From the NCBI GenBank assembly GCA_032433765.1, contig JAVIAB010000073.1, forward strand, positions 54,411,787 through 54,475,786: DNA of 64,000 bases, read 5' to 3'. The DNA comes from Megaustenia siamemsis. Its lineage: Eukaryota > Mollusca > Gastropoda > Stylommatophora > Ariophantidae. The position numbers and the translations under genes are program-made. The notes beneath the pieces were generated by a model. The model saw only the letters and a list, made by a program, of their open reading frames with translations. It ran no database searches and was not told the origin of the DNA. Of the stretch, positions 12,425-23,078 are shown piece after piece (within the stretch, counting starts at the first letter, position 1; every line of letters begins with the position of its first letter).

Positions 12425-12769
12425 CGGTTTCTTGCGAATTTGATAGAAATGATGTTCTATATCTCAGTGATTTCTTGCGAATTTGATAGAAATGATGTTC
12501 TATATCTCAGTGGTTTCTTGCGAATTTGATAGAAATGATGTTCTAAATCTCAGTGGTTTCTTGCGAATTTGATAGAAATGATGTTCAATAACTCAGTGGT
12601 TTCTTGTGAATTTGATAGAAATGATGTTCTATATCTCAGTGGTTTCTTGTGAATTTGATAGAAATGATGTTCTATATCTCAGTGGTTTCTTGTTAATTTG
12701 ATAGAAATGATGTTCAAAATCTCAGTGTTTTCTTGTGAATTTGATAGAAATGATGTTCAATGTCTCAGT
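12425..12769. repeat. 43-bp minisatellite, 8 copies
   Basis: Eight head-to-tail units of 43 bp containing TCTTGCGAATTTGATAGAAA and ending in CTCAGT, with a few substitutions per unit. The last units run straight into the hAT-like coding remnant. The plus frame reads EFDRND in both the repeat and the start of the flanking open frame. Confidence 0.95.
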
Positions 12770-12799
12770 GCCTGGGTTGTTCATTCACACAATAACAAA

Positions 12800-13260
12800 A
12801 CTATGGACCGTGATCTATTGAGATCGCCTCCAGAAAGGGAGAAATATGAAGAATCTGCTCATTACCTTTCTTTACATTTAGATGACCTTGACTTGAATGA
12901 AGAGAATTTGTTTGACAACATTTCTTTCCTGAAGCCACGTAGGTGACGTCAGAAGAAGTATCGAATAAAGAAAATATCACACTTTGTTCAGAGCTAGGGA
13001 AAGTTTTTAAATTCTACTTTGGAAAAAAAAAAGTGATTCATATGCAGAACTCCAAATGCTCACTGAACTGTCAATGTGTCTTCCTGGAACTAATGCTTCA
13101 GTGGTGAGAGATTTCTCTTCAAAGAGTATGATGTGGTCATCCCAAAAGTCGAACATGAGTTTAAAAATGTTCGAGTCATACTTGCCATCTTAGCAATCTT
13201 TAATATAACAAAATTAGGGTCCAGAGAAAACCTGCTGAAGCAAATTCACTCTTCGGAAAA
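12800..13260 (+). pseudogene. hAT transposase C-terminal (dimerisation) remnant
   Basis: The plus strand reads DRDLLRSPPEREKYEESA, then after a stop near 12944 a frame with LTELSMCLPGTNASVVRDFS, WSSQKSN and a stop. The LP-G-x-N-A-S-V-x-R-x-F-S block followed by W-S-x-x-K is the hallmark of the hAT family dimerisation region. No BED finger or catalytic domain is visible upstream; the 43-bp array replaces it. It is broken, so a present-day function is unlikely. Confidence 0.7.
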
Positions 13261-13269
13261 AAATACATG

Positions 13270-13798
13270 TAAACTGTAGTGGTAAGCAGTGTGTAAGTAC
13301 TGTAAGCATAATGAAATCATATTCACATACACACATATATATATATACATATACACATACACATACACACACACGCACCGATAAATAGAATGGGTATTTA
13401 AATTCTTTAAAACGTATCGGAAACTATATAACTGGATGGAAAACTAAAAAAAAAATATAAAAATATAAGATATATATCACAAGAAGTTTTTATTATATGT
13501 TATATCTGTCCCCGGAAATTGTGGAAACAATCCGGTAACCTTAATTTATGGTGTTCTGCACTCTTCCCTTAAAACCTTAATTGCTACCATTATTTATACT
13601 GTACAACATAAAGGCATTATAATCGTTTATTCCCACAGTTATCTTCTTCTTTAAATATAATTTGAAAAATACTTTTAGACTAAAATGTCCAAACAGCGCC
13701 TGTAAATCTGCAATTGAAAGCACTCATTAGTCACTTTTTGACAAGTATTACCACATCCATTAGACATGCGGTCGTAGTCTCCTGAATCGCGCTGTATA
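13270..13798. other. No gene; short CA/TA microsatellite
   Basis: A mixed TATATA/CACATACA microsatellite lies at 13322-13376. Otherwise AT-rich with no open frame of note. Confidence 0.6.
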
Positions 13799-13990
13799 TT
13801 ATCCTGTTTGTCTAGGATTTACATTCACCAACAAAGATTCCAGCTCTTTCCATAATGCAGCGCGCTTTGGAGACGGGAAGAGATTAAGGGCAGACAAGTT
13901 AATGAGATTGAACCATGTTTCTGCGGCTTCCTTGAGAGAATTCTCTATCAGCGGAAGAAACTGAGAAAATCTGGTGTCAGATTGCAACAC
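13799..13990 (-). CDS. Unrecognised open segment, possible last exon
   Basis: The minus frame, read from the 15-bp repeat downward, gives about 60 residues rich in helix formers, including SQFLPLIENSLKEAAETW and WKELESLLVN, then a stop. Composition is more protein-like than most frames here. Upstream the frame runs into the GTT-rich microsatellite (poly-Val), so any true exon would start near 13990. No family recognised; it could equally be a transposon scrap. Confidence 0.25.
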   Translation of the reverse strand: MLQSDTRFSQFLPLIENSLKEAAETWFNLINLSALNLFPSPKRAALWKELESLLVNVNPRQTG

Positions 13991-14062
13991 ATGGAGAACA
14001 ACAACAAACGGCACAACAACAAACGGCACAACAACAAACGACACAACAACAAACGGCACAAC
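13986..14062. repeat. 15-bp ACAACAACAAACGGC minisatellite
   Basis: About five near-perfect copies of a 15-bp unit (ACAACAACAAACGGC, one with ACGAC). Confidence 0.85.
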
Positions 14063-14159
14063 AATATTCGAGAAAGAGATGATGTCCAAATCAGAAGTTA
14101 AAAGGCGCTAAAGAAAAGAGATAAACCAATGCATATTGACCATCATCTTCTGCTGTGAT

Positions 14160-14627
14160 CATGACGTCATTCAAATTAGGATTCCGGACTCTCTTATGAA
14201 GGCAGCTGTCTGTCTAAGTGATTCGGTTGCTCCGTATAGTTTTTCTTCCAGGGAGGTGGATGTGGACCACATTGTCCTTCTCAGGTCTGAATACTGGGGG
14301 AAATCCTGTAGAACATGTTTTGTCGTCATGTTATCCAGGGGTACAGTGGCATAGGCTGGTAGTTCCTATTTTGAGTTTGATGAACATGTGGTTGTGGCGT
14401 GTGCGCAGGCGAAGTATGACTTGATCCCTCCTTGATAGTTGGAGGTATCCGTCCTTCTCGTTATACTATGGATGTTCTTGTTCCCATTTTACATGGTGCT
14501 GGCCATTCATGATGGATTTGGCTTCATCGTAGCTAACCAGATGGTTCTCTTGTGGTAAACTTCCTCCTTCTTTAGCTAATTTGTCTTCGCGTTCGTTTCC
14601 GTGTATATTACAGTGTGATGGTATCCA
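14160..14627 (-). pseudogene. LINE RNase H/C-terminal fragment (family 1), 3' part
   Basis: The minus strand carries the same C-terminal region as 59.62-60.23 kb (SLEEKLYGAIESL, ESGIL and upstream RNase H residues around NIHGNEREDKLAKEG). It is continuous with 15302-15985 once the inserted RTE-like element at 14628-15301 is taken out. Confidence 0.8.
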
Positions 14628-15301
14628 TCATAAACTAAGAAAATTCTCAAGACCTACAATTAAATATCACAGTTGAGGGAATACATCTGGAGACAGTCCA
14701 GAATTAAAACAACCTAGGACATACTATAACCAATGATGGAAAATGCAAAACTGAAATAAACAAAAGAATAGGTATGGCAAAGGTAATTTTAATGCCATGA
14801 AAAACATACTAACAACAAAACAAATATCAGCAAGGCTGAAACTAAGAATGGCAAAATGTTACATCTTCTCAATATTCCTGTATGGTGCAGAAACATGGAC
14901 ATTAGACAAGAAAACAGAATAGAAAATTGAAGCCTTTGAAATGTGGATTTATAGAAGAATAGGTAGAATTGGATGGAAACAAAAGATAGCAAACGATGAA
15001 GTTTTAAAACAACTGAAAATAAAAAGAGAACTGCTGAACACAATTAAGACAAGACAAATGAAATTTTTGGGGCATGTTAAAAGACACAACAGCCTACTAA
15101 AAGTAATATTGGAAGGAAAAATACAAGGCAAAAGAGGCAGAGGCAGACCAAGACTAACATGGACGAGTAACAACAAAAGATGGACAAGTCAATCTATGTC
15201 AGCCTGCACCATCAAAGCAAGAAACAGAGTAGAATGGCGATCCATGGTAGCCAACCTTCGTTGCGGAGAGGGCACACGATGATGACGATGATGATGATGA
15301 T
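14628..15301 (+). mobile_element. Nested RTE-like LINE (family 2), 5'-truncated
   Basis: The plus strand reads the end of an RTE-type protein: FKYLGHTITNDGKC, LYGAETWTLDKK (then an in-frame TAG), EMWIYRRIGRIGWK, MKFLGHVKRH and RGRGRPRLTW. It ends in a (GAT)n run. The host LINE sequence GATGGTATCCA is present on both sides (14617-14627 and 15302-15312), an 11-bp target-site duplication. This is a 5'-truncated insertion made by target-primed reverse transcription. Confidence 0.85.
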
Positions 15302-15985
15302 GATGGTATCCACTGGATGACCCCTCTCTGGAAGTTATTGCATAGTTGGTCTAGGTTGTTCTCAAGTCATCTAGCTCACTGTTCCTGGGGTTTTTAAGAA
15401 CTATTAGGACTGACAGTGCATCAGTCAGTATCATCAGTTTCTTGTGCATGTTATTTTTGTGTTGGATAGCAGTTTTGCAGCGTCTTTGAGAGCTTAAGTT
15501 TCTGCTTCATAGTTGTTTGAGAATTTCCTAGTAGCTATTGACTTGATGATCTCTTCCTGGTTATTCAGTCTCAAGAGCACACCTACTCCATTATTTCAGG
15601 TGGCATTTGTAGCAGAGCCATCTGTGTATGTGTGACCAGGAGTCCTGTGGGTAGTTGTCGTATGTGCGTTTTTCTGTTATGTGTTTTCTGTCTGTTTCTG
15701 GTTGGGTGCCTTTTTAATGATTCCTATTATGTCTTCCTTAAGTTCTGGTATTTTGTGTTTCCCATGAGGAGTCATTTATGGCTTTCGGCATTGTTTGGGA
15801 CAGTACTGGGTCACTAGTTGTCAGTTCTTTGGAGATTGCAGCAAAGTTGCTCCTCTTTAGTCTTCCTTTTCCGAAACCATTTATTCTTTGGTGCATGGGG
15901 TGGATACCTTTTCCTCCCCAAATTCTTCTTATTTTAGTTTCTTCTGTTCCACTTTCAGCAGACAACCGCTTCTCTTAGTCGTCCG
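15302..15985 (-). pseudogene. LINE RNase H/RT fragment (family 1), 5' part
   Basis: Continuation of the interrupted LINE. The reverse complement shows the RNase H beginning (ILTDALSVL-like, N-K-N-N-M-H) and upstream sequence equivalent to 60.23-60.40 kb. It diverges further up, where PF-A-L-L-like residues and stops accumulate. Non-functional. Confidence 0.7.
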
Positions 15986-16004
15986 CCATTAAAGTAAATA
16001 CGAT

Positions 16005-16346
16005 GGCGTAGAGCAGATAGAGTGTGCCATTAGTTTATGGCTAGTCGTGATAGAGCAGACAGAGTGTGCCATTAGTTTATGGCTAGTCGTGATAGAGCAG
16101 ACAGAGTGTGCCATTAGTTTATGGCTAGTCGTGATAGAGCAGACAGAGTGTGCCATTAGTTTATGGCTAGTCGTGATAGAGCAGACAGAGTGTGCCATTA
16201 GTTTATGGCTAGTCGTGATAGAGCAGACAGAGTGTGCCATTAGTTTATGGCTAGTCGTGATAGAGCAGACAGAGTGTGCCATTAGTTTATGGCTAGTCGT
16301 GATAGAGCAGACAGAGTGTGCCATTAGTTTATGGCTAGTCGTGATA
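16005..16346. repeat. 42-bp minisatellite, 8 copies
   Basis: Eight nearly identical 42-bp units (GATAGAGCAGACAGAGTGTG followed by CCATTAGTTTATGGCTAGTC). The unit is a multiple of 3, so frames on both strands stay open (for example 16047-16619 plus). These are repeat artefacts. Confidence 0.95.
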
Positions 16347-17107
16347 TCTGTGCACTTCGGCCCGAAACATCCGTCTTCAGAAAATTATCTAATAATGAAT
16401 AACATGTTTTGTTTCTTTTTTGAAAACCAGTACAACCCGTCACAGTACATCCGGAATTTCCACCCCAAATGGCAATCTCTTGTAATTACAGATATAACTT
16501 TTTATATTAATGATTCCTTCCCAACAGGCTTTATGGTGCCTTGCCTCGCATCTTTACTGTTTGGCACAATGACATCTACCACAAATCTCACACTAGATTT
16601 CAAGAAATTATTTCCTTGACAGATTCGACCCCCACTTCATGTGGTGCCCAATTTCTGTAATTTATAAGAAGGGAAAAAGGAGGAAACAAACAAATGCCTG
16701 TATATTATTTCAACCAAGAAATCATGGTGAGAAATTTAACTCATTTCTTATATTTCTGTCAATTGTTTAAAAAGAAAGGAACTGAAATAGTGAGACAGAA
16801 AATCACTGTCGAGAAAAGCAAAATGGCAGGTATCGACTCTCATGCTGAGACTTAGAAATGAAACCTTTAGGGAGGGACAAGCATACAAGCCTCGTGTGAC
16901 GTCTGAGGTCACCGGAAGTGTGTTCGATTGAGCCAGATCGTTCTTTGCCTTTATTTTATTGAGGACTCATAGTAGCATGTCCAGTTGAAGAATTCGCTTT
17001 CCTGTCTTTTGTTTTACGCTATTTGGCAAAATTGCCATTTAGTCTGTAATAGCATCTTGACGTCTTGAGCCCATTGTCTACAAGATTTATCATTTCTAGT
17101 TCTTTTT
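16347..17107. other. No gene recognised
   Basis: AT-rich. A weak B-box-like word (GTGTTCGATTGAG, near 16921) might belong to a decayed SINE. No matching A box was found. Confidence 0.4.
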
Positions 17108-17397
17108 GTATGTATCAGATGTATCCAATGTATCAGATGTATCCAATGTATCAGATGTATCCAATGTATCAGATGTATCCAATGTATCCAATGTATCAGA
17201 TGTATCCAATGTATCCAATGTATCAGATGTATCCAATGTATCAGATGTATCCAATGTATCAGATGTATCCAATGTATCAGATGTATCCAATGTATCCAAT
17301 GTATCCAATGTATCAAATGTATCCAATGTATCAGAAGTATCCAATGTATCAGATGTATCCAATGTATCAGATGTATCCAATGTATCAGATGTATCCA
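17108..17397. repeat. 9/18-bp minisatellite (ATGTATCCA/ATGTATCAG)
   Basis: Alternating 9-bp words ATGTATCAG and ATGTATCCA occur in about 32 copies with short runs of the same word. Open frames on both strands across it are artefacts of the repeat. Confidence 0.95.
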
Positions 17398-18239
17398 AAT
17401 CTGTTGATCTTGCGAGATGAATCTGGTTTTAAAAAAATGTTTTTTTCTTTGTTTGATTGAGTCCACTGCCAGTTTTAATTTATTTTCATTTCCAATTTAG
17501 GACCAATTACGAGGGTTGCATTGAGGCATAGGCTGAACATTACAATTAAAGCTGTATAAAGCTAAAGAAGAACTCCACACAACAGTCACATTTATAATGA
17601 GAACTTGTCTGAAGATGTGAGCAACAAGATACACACGCAAGAAGAGGAATCAAAACACATAGACACATTATCATTAAGATGCTGGTACTTTTTCTATCCC
17701 TTTTATATGAAAGAAAAAAAAAGGAAAGAGGTCCTTCGCACTGCATGATGGTGTCTAGAGAATATAGGAAAACTTCCGGTTCCAAGATGTTGTAATGGAG
17801 TTTGAGTTCTATCAACCGCTGCAGTATTTTAGTTTGGAGACTGAATGAGTTTAGCTCTCTAATGTAGATCGCCGTGTTAAAGTCTACCAGGAAGTTCCAC
17901 TTTAAGGATTCTGCGAGAGTGTTACGGTCTTTTCAGTAAATCAAGCGTTGTGGGTAAATCAATAGTTGACATACTTTGTGAGTACTAATCCATCGTGGTT
18001 CTCTTGAGATTGACAGATTTATAACCTAGGCGCACTAAAAGAAGAAAGGCGAGATGAAGATTCTGATAATGTTCACGATTAAACTGCAGCCTTGGTGAGA
18101 CTGCCTGATCTTTGAGCCTAGAGGAATGTTTTAACTCAAAGAGAGCTACAGCGGGAACAGGCAAGAACTCGTATTAATCAGTTCTTAAACACCGCGGAAA
18201 GCTGAGGAGGGGATCTGAGCACATATGGCACTTGTTGTT
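17398..18239. other. No gene recognised
   Basis: Nothing beyond short open frames. A minus-strand frame of 89 codons (17546-17815) has no recognisable domain and a low-complexity composition. Confidence 0.45.
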
Positions 18240-18457
18240 GATGTTAGAGGATATGCTGTAAGTGCCCCGTTTTTTTAACCGACCTTCGGCACATAATTTT
18301 TTTGGTAATGTGGTCGGTATTACATCAGTGCCGTTTTGCTCTCCTAGAAAAATCCGGCACCCATTTAAAACTAAGTGAATCGGGAAGTCGTCATGTCAGG
18401 ATCGAAGCTGACCTCTTGACCTAAAGTCCAGTCCACTAACCACTGAGCTACAGCGGC
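18240..18457 (-). mobile_element. SINE family A, decayed copy
   Basis: The reverse complement begins GCCGCTGTAGCTCAGTGGTT (A-box region). Next come a B-box equivalent (GCTTCGATCC) and the family-A body with AATACCGACCACATTACC and a GTGCCGAAGGTCGGTT end. It is more diverged than the 31.7, 42.2, 50.0 and 55.7 kb copies. Confidence 0.8.
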
Positions 18458-18459
18458 TC

Positions 18460-18970
18460 ACTAATTTATTTGAAAGATAATATGTGTTATATTGCCGTAA
18501 TATAGACGCCAGTAAGTAGTACAATCTAAGACTTTTACTTTTCTGAGTTCTTGATAAGTTGCAAACGCTTTCGTTATAATTGTGAAAAAAAAACACATAT
18601 TGCTTCAAGGTAGAACAATGTTGGTAGCATCGTACATGGCTATAGTTATCGTATTTCACTTTCATTCAAACAGTTAAAGAGCTATAATATAATGTGCAAA
18701 CATATATTGGTCTTTACACAGAAAGTAGATGCATATTGGGTTATTTGTGAAAGGTTCGACAGTGAATAATAATAATTTGCATTATTACAAATTAGCAAGT
18801 ATATTCTACAGGGATGAAACGTAACTATTTTAGTAAAAGGCTGACGTTGCACTGCTCTCCGTAATTTAAATAACATCTATGAGCAGGTCAACAAAGCGAC
18901 ATTTCGGTAATTGATAGAAATATGTCTAATTTGTGATCATATATTTATTTCCGCTACATAAGTTATAACT
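18460..18970. other. No gene recognised
   Basis: AT-rich sequence with only short frames and no element recognised. Confidence 0.5.
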
Positions 18971-18974
18971 TGGT

Positions 18975-19310
18975 ATCATTGCGTTTTTTGAGTTATTTGT
19001 GGGTTATCATAATTACACTCCGACACGTCCATAGGTGCACAGATCTCCTCCTTAGCATGTCTCGCAGCGTCCAGCTACGACTCCAGCTCCGTGTTGTCTT
19101 CCTAGTGCCCTCTAAGCCTCTCATTTCCGACTGTACCCATCTTAACTCTCACAGCTTTCATCCGAAGGAGTGATGTCGACTCATGGTTATCAAATTTCTG
19201 TGCCCTACCCCCATCTCGAGAGTATTAATGATGTGGACCTGATTCATTAATTGACCATCTTCGACGACAGCACAGCTAGCCACCCTGTCTGCCCTTTCCC
19301 CGATGTACCA
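18975..19310 (-). pseudogene. LINE RNase H/C-terminal fragment, family 2
   Basis: The reverse complement shows the E-R-A-D segment of RNase H followed by residues equivalent to the DIINALRDVGRAKKF and STSLLRMKVTGVKMGT blocks of the 54.4-54.7 kb copy, with frame breaks. The family recurs at 35.2 and 54.4 kb in the same orientation, and a plus-strand relative lies at 53.0 kb. Confidence 0.7.
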
Positions 19311-19339
19311 ATGCTACCATGATATCGAATGTTAATTAG

Positions 19340-19518
19340 GGAACGTGGCTAATGAACGTGGCTGATGCACGTCCCTGGTGAACGTGGCTTATGAACGTAG
19401 CTGGTGAACGTGGCTGGTGATCGTGGCTGATGAACGTAGCTTGTGATCGTGGTTGGTGAACGTGGCTGATGAACGTGGCTGGTGATCGTGACTGGTGAAA
19501 AGGCAGGTGAACGTGGTG
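19340..19518. repeat. 13-bp minisatellite (GAACGTGGCTGGT)
   Basis: About 13 copies of a 13-bp unit with A/T and G/T variants. Confidence 0.9.
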
Positions 19519-19854
19519 AATAGGGGATCTGACCACTACGGAGTTGTCCGTTGTCCAATAAAGATGATCTGTGGACTAAACTAATCCAAACATACATTTT
19601 ATTGTACTTTACTTTCTCTCTGTCACACTCTTGCTCAGACTATATAAATTATGCTCTCTAAACGGTAAGGTCATGTCTTTGAAAGAATATGAAGTTGCTA
19701 CATTCTTCAACACAGATTCCAACTTATCTTTTGTCAACCTGACCTAAAAGTAGACACGCAATTATGATGCAGAATTAGCAAATAATAAAAAAAAAATTTG
19801 GGTAAATTATAATACAATGTACAAGTTCTTTACACACTTTTATAGACGTATTGG
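19519..19854. other. No gene recognised
   Basis: AT-rich spacer between the 13-bp minisatellite and a SINE. Confidence 0.5.
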
Positions 19855-20075
19855 GTATATGGTGCTAGTTAATGGGTGATATGATCAGTATTACGTCAGA
19901 GCTGCCTTTACTTCCCAGAAAAATCCCTGGTAACAAATTTTAGAGGCTGGGTGAACCTCGGAGCCTTGCCGGTCAGAAAAAATCCACAATTTCTGGTAAT
20001 CGAGCCCAGGCCCTTCTAATCAGGAAGCGAGCACATTAAACACTCAGCCAAGGGAGGCCTCGCTAGACTAGTTGG
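19855..20075 (-). mobile_element. SINE family A, diverged copy
   Basis: The reverse complement carries TTGGCTGAGTGTTTAATG (A-box region), GGCTCGATTACC (B box), GGTTCACCCAGCCTCTAAAA and TTTTTCTGGGAAGTAAAGG, in the family-A order. The tRNA-like part holds an extra insertion compared with younger copies. A second tRNA-like or SINE-like block may follow at 20080-20240. Confidence 0.65.
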
Positions 20076-20429
20076 GAAAACCACCACACTAGATACCGAC
20101 GTTTGGACAACTTGTATTTGACTCCCGCTGGAAGCAACGGGATTTGTAATCGAACTTGGGGGAAAAAAATACATCTGCTGTCCACCCAGGCGCTGGCATA
20201 AACGGGCGCAGGATTCATACCCTGGGTAGGTGTGCAATGGCGCCTCGCTCGTGATTTACGATACTTAAGGCGACGCTAGACAGGAGTCTCCGAACACTTC
20301 TGAATAGGCGGGCGAACACATACATGTTTAAACCAGAGCGCTAAGACGCCTATTTAAGTCTCATATCTTTATCATTTACTCAGCCACGGAGGTTCCTAAA
20401 TTATCATATTTTAGATTAAATTGGTAATA

Positions 20430-21125
20430 GATTTAGAATCATCATCATGTGCCATACCGGTTGGCGTAGGTGATCATGTCCCTCCACAATCTTCTATCTA
20501 CAGTGCATCGTATGATTTCTGTTGTTGACTGTTTTCCATGCCATGACACCAAGCTATCCAGTATTTTCTCTCTTTGTCGCCCACGGTCTCTCTTTCCTTT
20601 TATTTTTCCAGTTGTAACCAAGTATTCCAACTTTCCTCTTCTCATGATGTGCCCGAAAAATGTTGATTGCTTCTTTCTGATGTTTTTTAAGAGCTCCCTT
20701 TTTGTGTTGGCCTCTTTGAGAACTTCCTCATTGGTCTTTTTATCTGTCGAGGGAACTTTCAACATTCTTCTGAGAAATCCCATCTCTGTGGCCTCTAATC
20801 GTCTTTTCATTTATTTGTCTACTGTCCATGATTCGCTTCCATAGGTCAGAATTGGTTCTATATAGCACCGATGAACTCGCTTTCTAATTTTTATTGACAT
20901 AGATTTGTTGCATAAGATATTTTTCATTTTCTGAAATGCTATTTTGGCCTGAGCTATTCTGCTTTTTATTTCTGTGGTGCGTCTCCCATCTGATGTAATT
21001 ATTGTGCCCAAGTATTTGAAACGTACTTGTTTCAGATTTGTCTCGCTTATTTTTATGCTGCATGATGGTGATGGTAGATTTAGAATACAAAATAATATTT
21101 GTATCGCTTTTTCTTCTTCTGTTCA
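20430..21125 (-). pseudogene. RTE-like LINE family 1, C-terminal part
   Basis: The reverse complement encodes MGTIITSDGRRTTEIKSR, EPILTYGSESWTVDK, MGFLRRMLKVPSTDKKTN, STFFGHIMRRGKLEYLVTTG and RDRGRQREKILDSL, ending in a stop near 20445. A frame change lies near 20810. No RT catalytic part is attached. It ends with an ATGATGAT tail near 20440 on its own strand. Confidence 0.85.
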
Positions 21126-21723
21126 TTTTAATAGTTTGTTATTAATAAACAAACGGCCAGTCTAAACGTTTTGTGGAGTCTTGTAATCAACAAGCTCATC
21201 CATTTTGTACGATCCGCCCCTATTATATTTTTAATACAAGGTTGGTTAAGTCTGAAGCATGTTCTTCCTTTCTTTTTTCACTGTTCTCAGCTAAGCTGTC
21301 CTTTGGTTAGATTTTGATCAATTGAGCATGTTCTGTAGGTTAGATTTAGATTCATTGAGCACGTTCTGCAGGTAACTTCTAGTTCCATAATAACGTGGAG
21401 CACACGACCTAATATTCCTAACAGTTAATCTTTTTTATTTCATTCATGGGTCCTTTGCATTTTCTTTTAGTTACTGGTTTTGTTCGGTAAAATTTTCGTT
21501 TGGACTTTAATTACAAATGTTTTAAAATATCTATTTTTACTTTATACACTTATTATAATGCACTAATAATTTATTATAATGGTGTCTTGGTTCAGCGTTC
21601 AAAACATTACCATTATAGTGTCTACTGTTACTGAAACCAGTAAACGATTATTCGTTATTCTGCATCTTTTAAATAGAGAGACAGAGATAGGGAGAGCAAG
21701 ATAGAGAAAGAGTGAGAGTGAGT
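21126..21723. other. AT-rich, no gene
   Basis: No open frame of note. A purine-rich GAGA stretch (21674-21722) leads into the 67-bp array. Confidence 0.5.
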
Positions 21724-22000
21724 GTGTGTTCCAATCAACTCGTCCCACTGTTTCTAATGTTGATACATTGTACTGAGTACTTTCGTGAGTGTGTGTTCCA
21801 ATCAACTCGTCCCACTGTTTCTAATGTTGATACATTATACTAAGTACTTTCGTGAGTGTGTGTTCCAATCAACTCGTCCCACTGTTTCTAATGTTGATAC
21901 ATTGTACTAAGTACTTTCGTGAGTGTGTGTTCCAATCAACTCGTCCCACTGTTTCTAATGTTGATACATTGTACTAAGTACTTTCGTGAGTGTGTGTTCC
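21724..22000. repeat. 67-bp minisatellite, left part (about 4 copies)
   Basis: 67-bp units (CCAATCAACTCGTCCCACTG and on to ACTTTCGTGAGTGTGTGTT) start at about 21731, 21798, 21865 and 21932. The fifth is cut after TTCC at 22000 by the LTR element. The array resumes at 28529. Confidence 0.95.
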
Positions 22001-22165
22001 TATTGCAGGGTTTCTTCATGCTTCTTTCTGACCTTACTACTTGTACTTTCATTTGACACACATATATAACTCATCAATCTTTTTAATACAAGTATAAACA
22101 AGGTCTTTATTGGTGTTACTTGACATAGCCTATCGGCGATGATGAATTGTCAAATAACGTTTGTG
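22001..22165 (-). other. 165-bp segment present only at the 3' LTR side
   Basis: These bases lie between the minisatellite target and the part shared with the other LTR. On the minus strand they include CCAATAAAGACC, a polyadenylation-type signal, and end ...GCAATA. They have no counterpart next to the 5' LTR at 27.6 kb. They are either the U5 end lost from the 5' LTR or a secondary insertion. Confidence 0.7.
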
Positions 22166-23078
22166 TGTGGCCGTTTCGTATTCATAAAGTTCTATCTGTG
22201 GTTATCTATCTATCTTGTTGACCGTATACTCCGTATAGTATTCTTAAGTACATCTGCATGTCTCTTTCTGATAGTGCTGAGGAACTAGTATCTGAATGTG
22301 CTCAGTCTGGCCGAGTGTGGCCGAATTGTCTCGAGTCTGGCTGAGTGTAGCTGAGTCTCCCGAGTGTAGCTAAATGTCTCTCTAGCTACTGCTCCTCGCC
22401 CCCAAAAGCATTCTGGGGCTCTCCTCTCCTAAATCTCCCCAGTTCCCAGGGTCTCGGGTTTAAGTCCCCGGTGACCACACCCCCCCGACCACTGATACGG
22501 CCTAACCTACGTCTCTTGACCGTCACTATCTCTCTAGCTCCGCCTTTTTTTAATTATCTCTAAAGTCTTATTACTTTAGGAGTCCTGTCGAACCTGTCCA
22601 TCTTCCTAAGTCCGTCCCCTAACAACTAAAACTCGAGGCGATTTCCAATTCAGAGACTCAAAGAGTAATCACTGCTGAACGTAAAGATAACCTGGTCTTT
22701 TGATTACGCGGGGCAGTTTAGTTGTCCGCTTTCATCTCAGGTCTTCACTGGACTTCAAGGCGTCTGCCGATATAAGAGTTTCCTAGGAACCAGCGGCCGT
22801 GTCGTTGCGTTACGCAACTTTGTCGACCAGAGCAAACATCTGTCGGCTTTAGGCTGACCACCTGTACGCATTTCACTGGTAATCTTCAAGTTGATTACGA
22901 CTCAGCGACTGAGTTGGGTAGACTTAACGTCTCCTTCCTAATCCTCTGAAGAGTGTCTTTTCTACGCCGCCTAAAACTATCCTACTTCACATCGTCATCG
23001 CCTCATTCTTTTATTCTTGTCTATCGTCATATTCTTCTATTCTTCCATTATCGCCCATGACTGAGTCACACTATAACA
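22166..23078 (-). repeat. 3' LTR (shared 913-bp part)
   Basis: Matches 27615-28528 base for base apart from one G insertion and the extreme ends. On the minus strand it starts TGTTATAGTGTGACTCAG and the shared part ends GGCCACA, giving TG...CA borders. Confidence 0.9.

Noticed and set aside
16047..16619. 190-codon plus ORF
   Set aside because: Translation of the 42-bp minisatellite running into unique DNA.
17014..17466. Long ORFs on both strands
   Set aside because: Produced by the 9-bp repeat, open in several frames at once.
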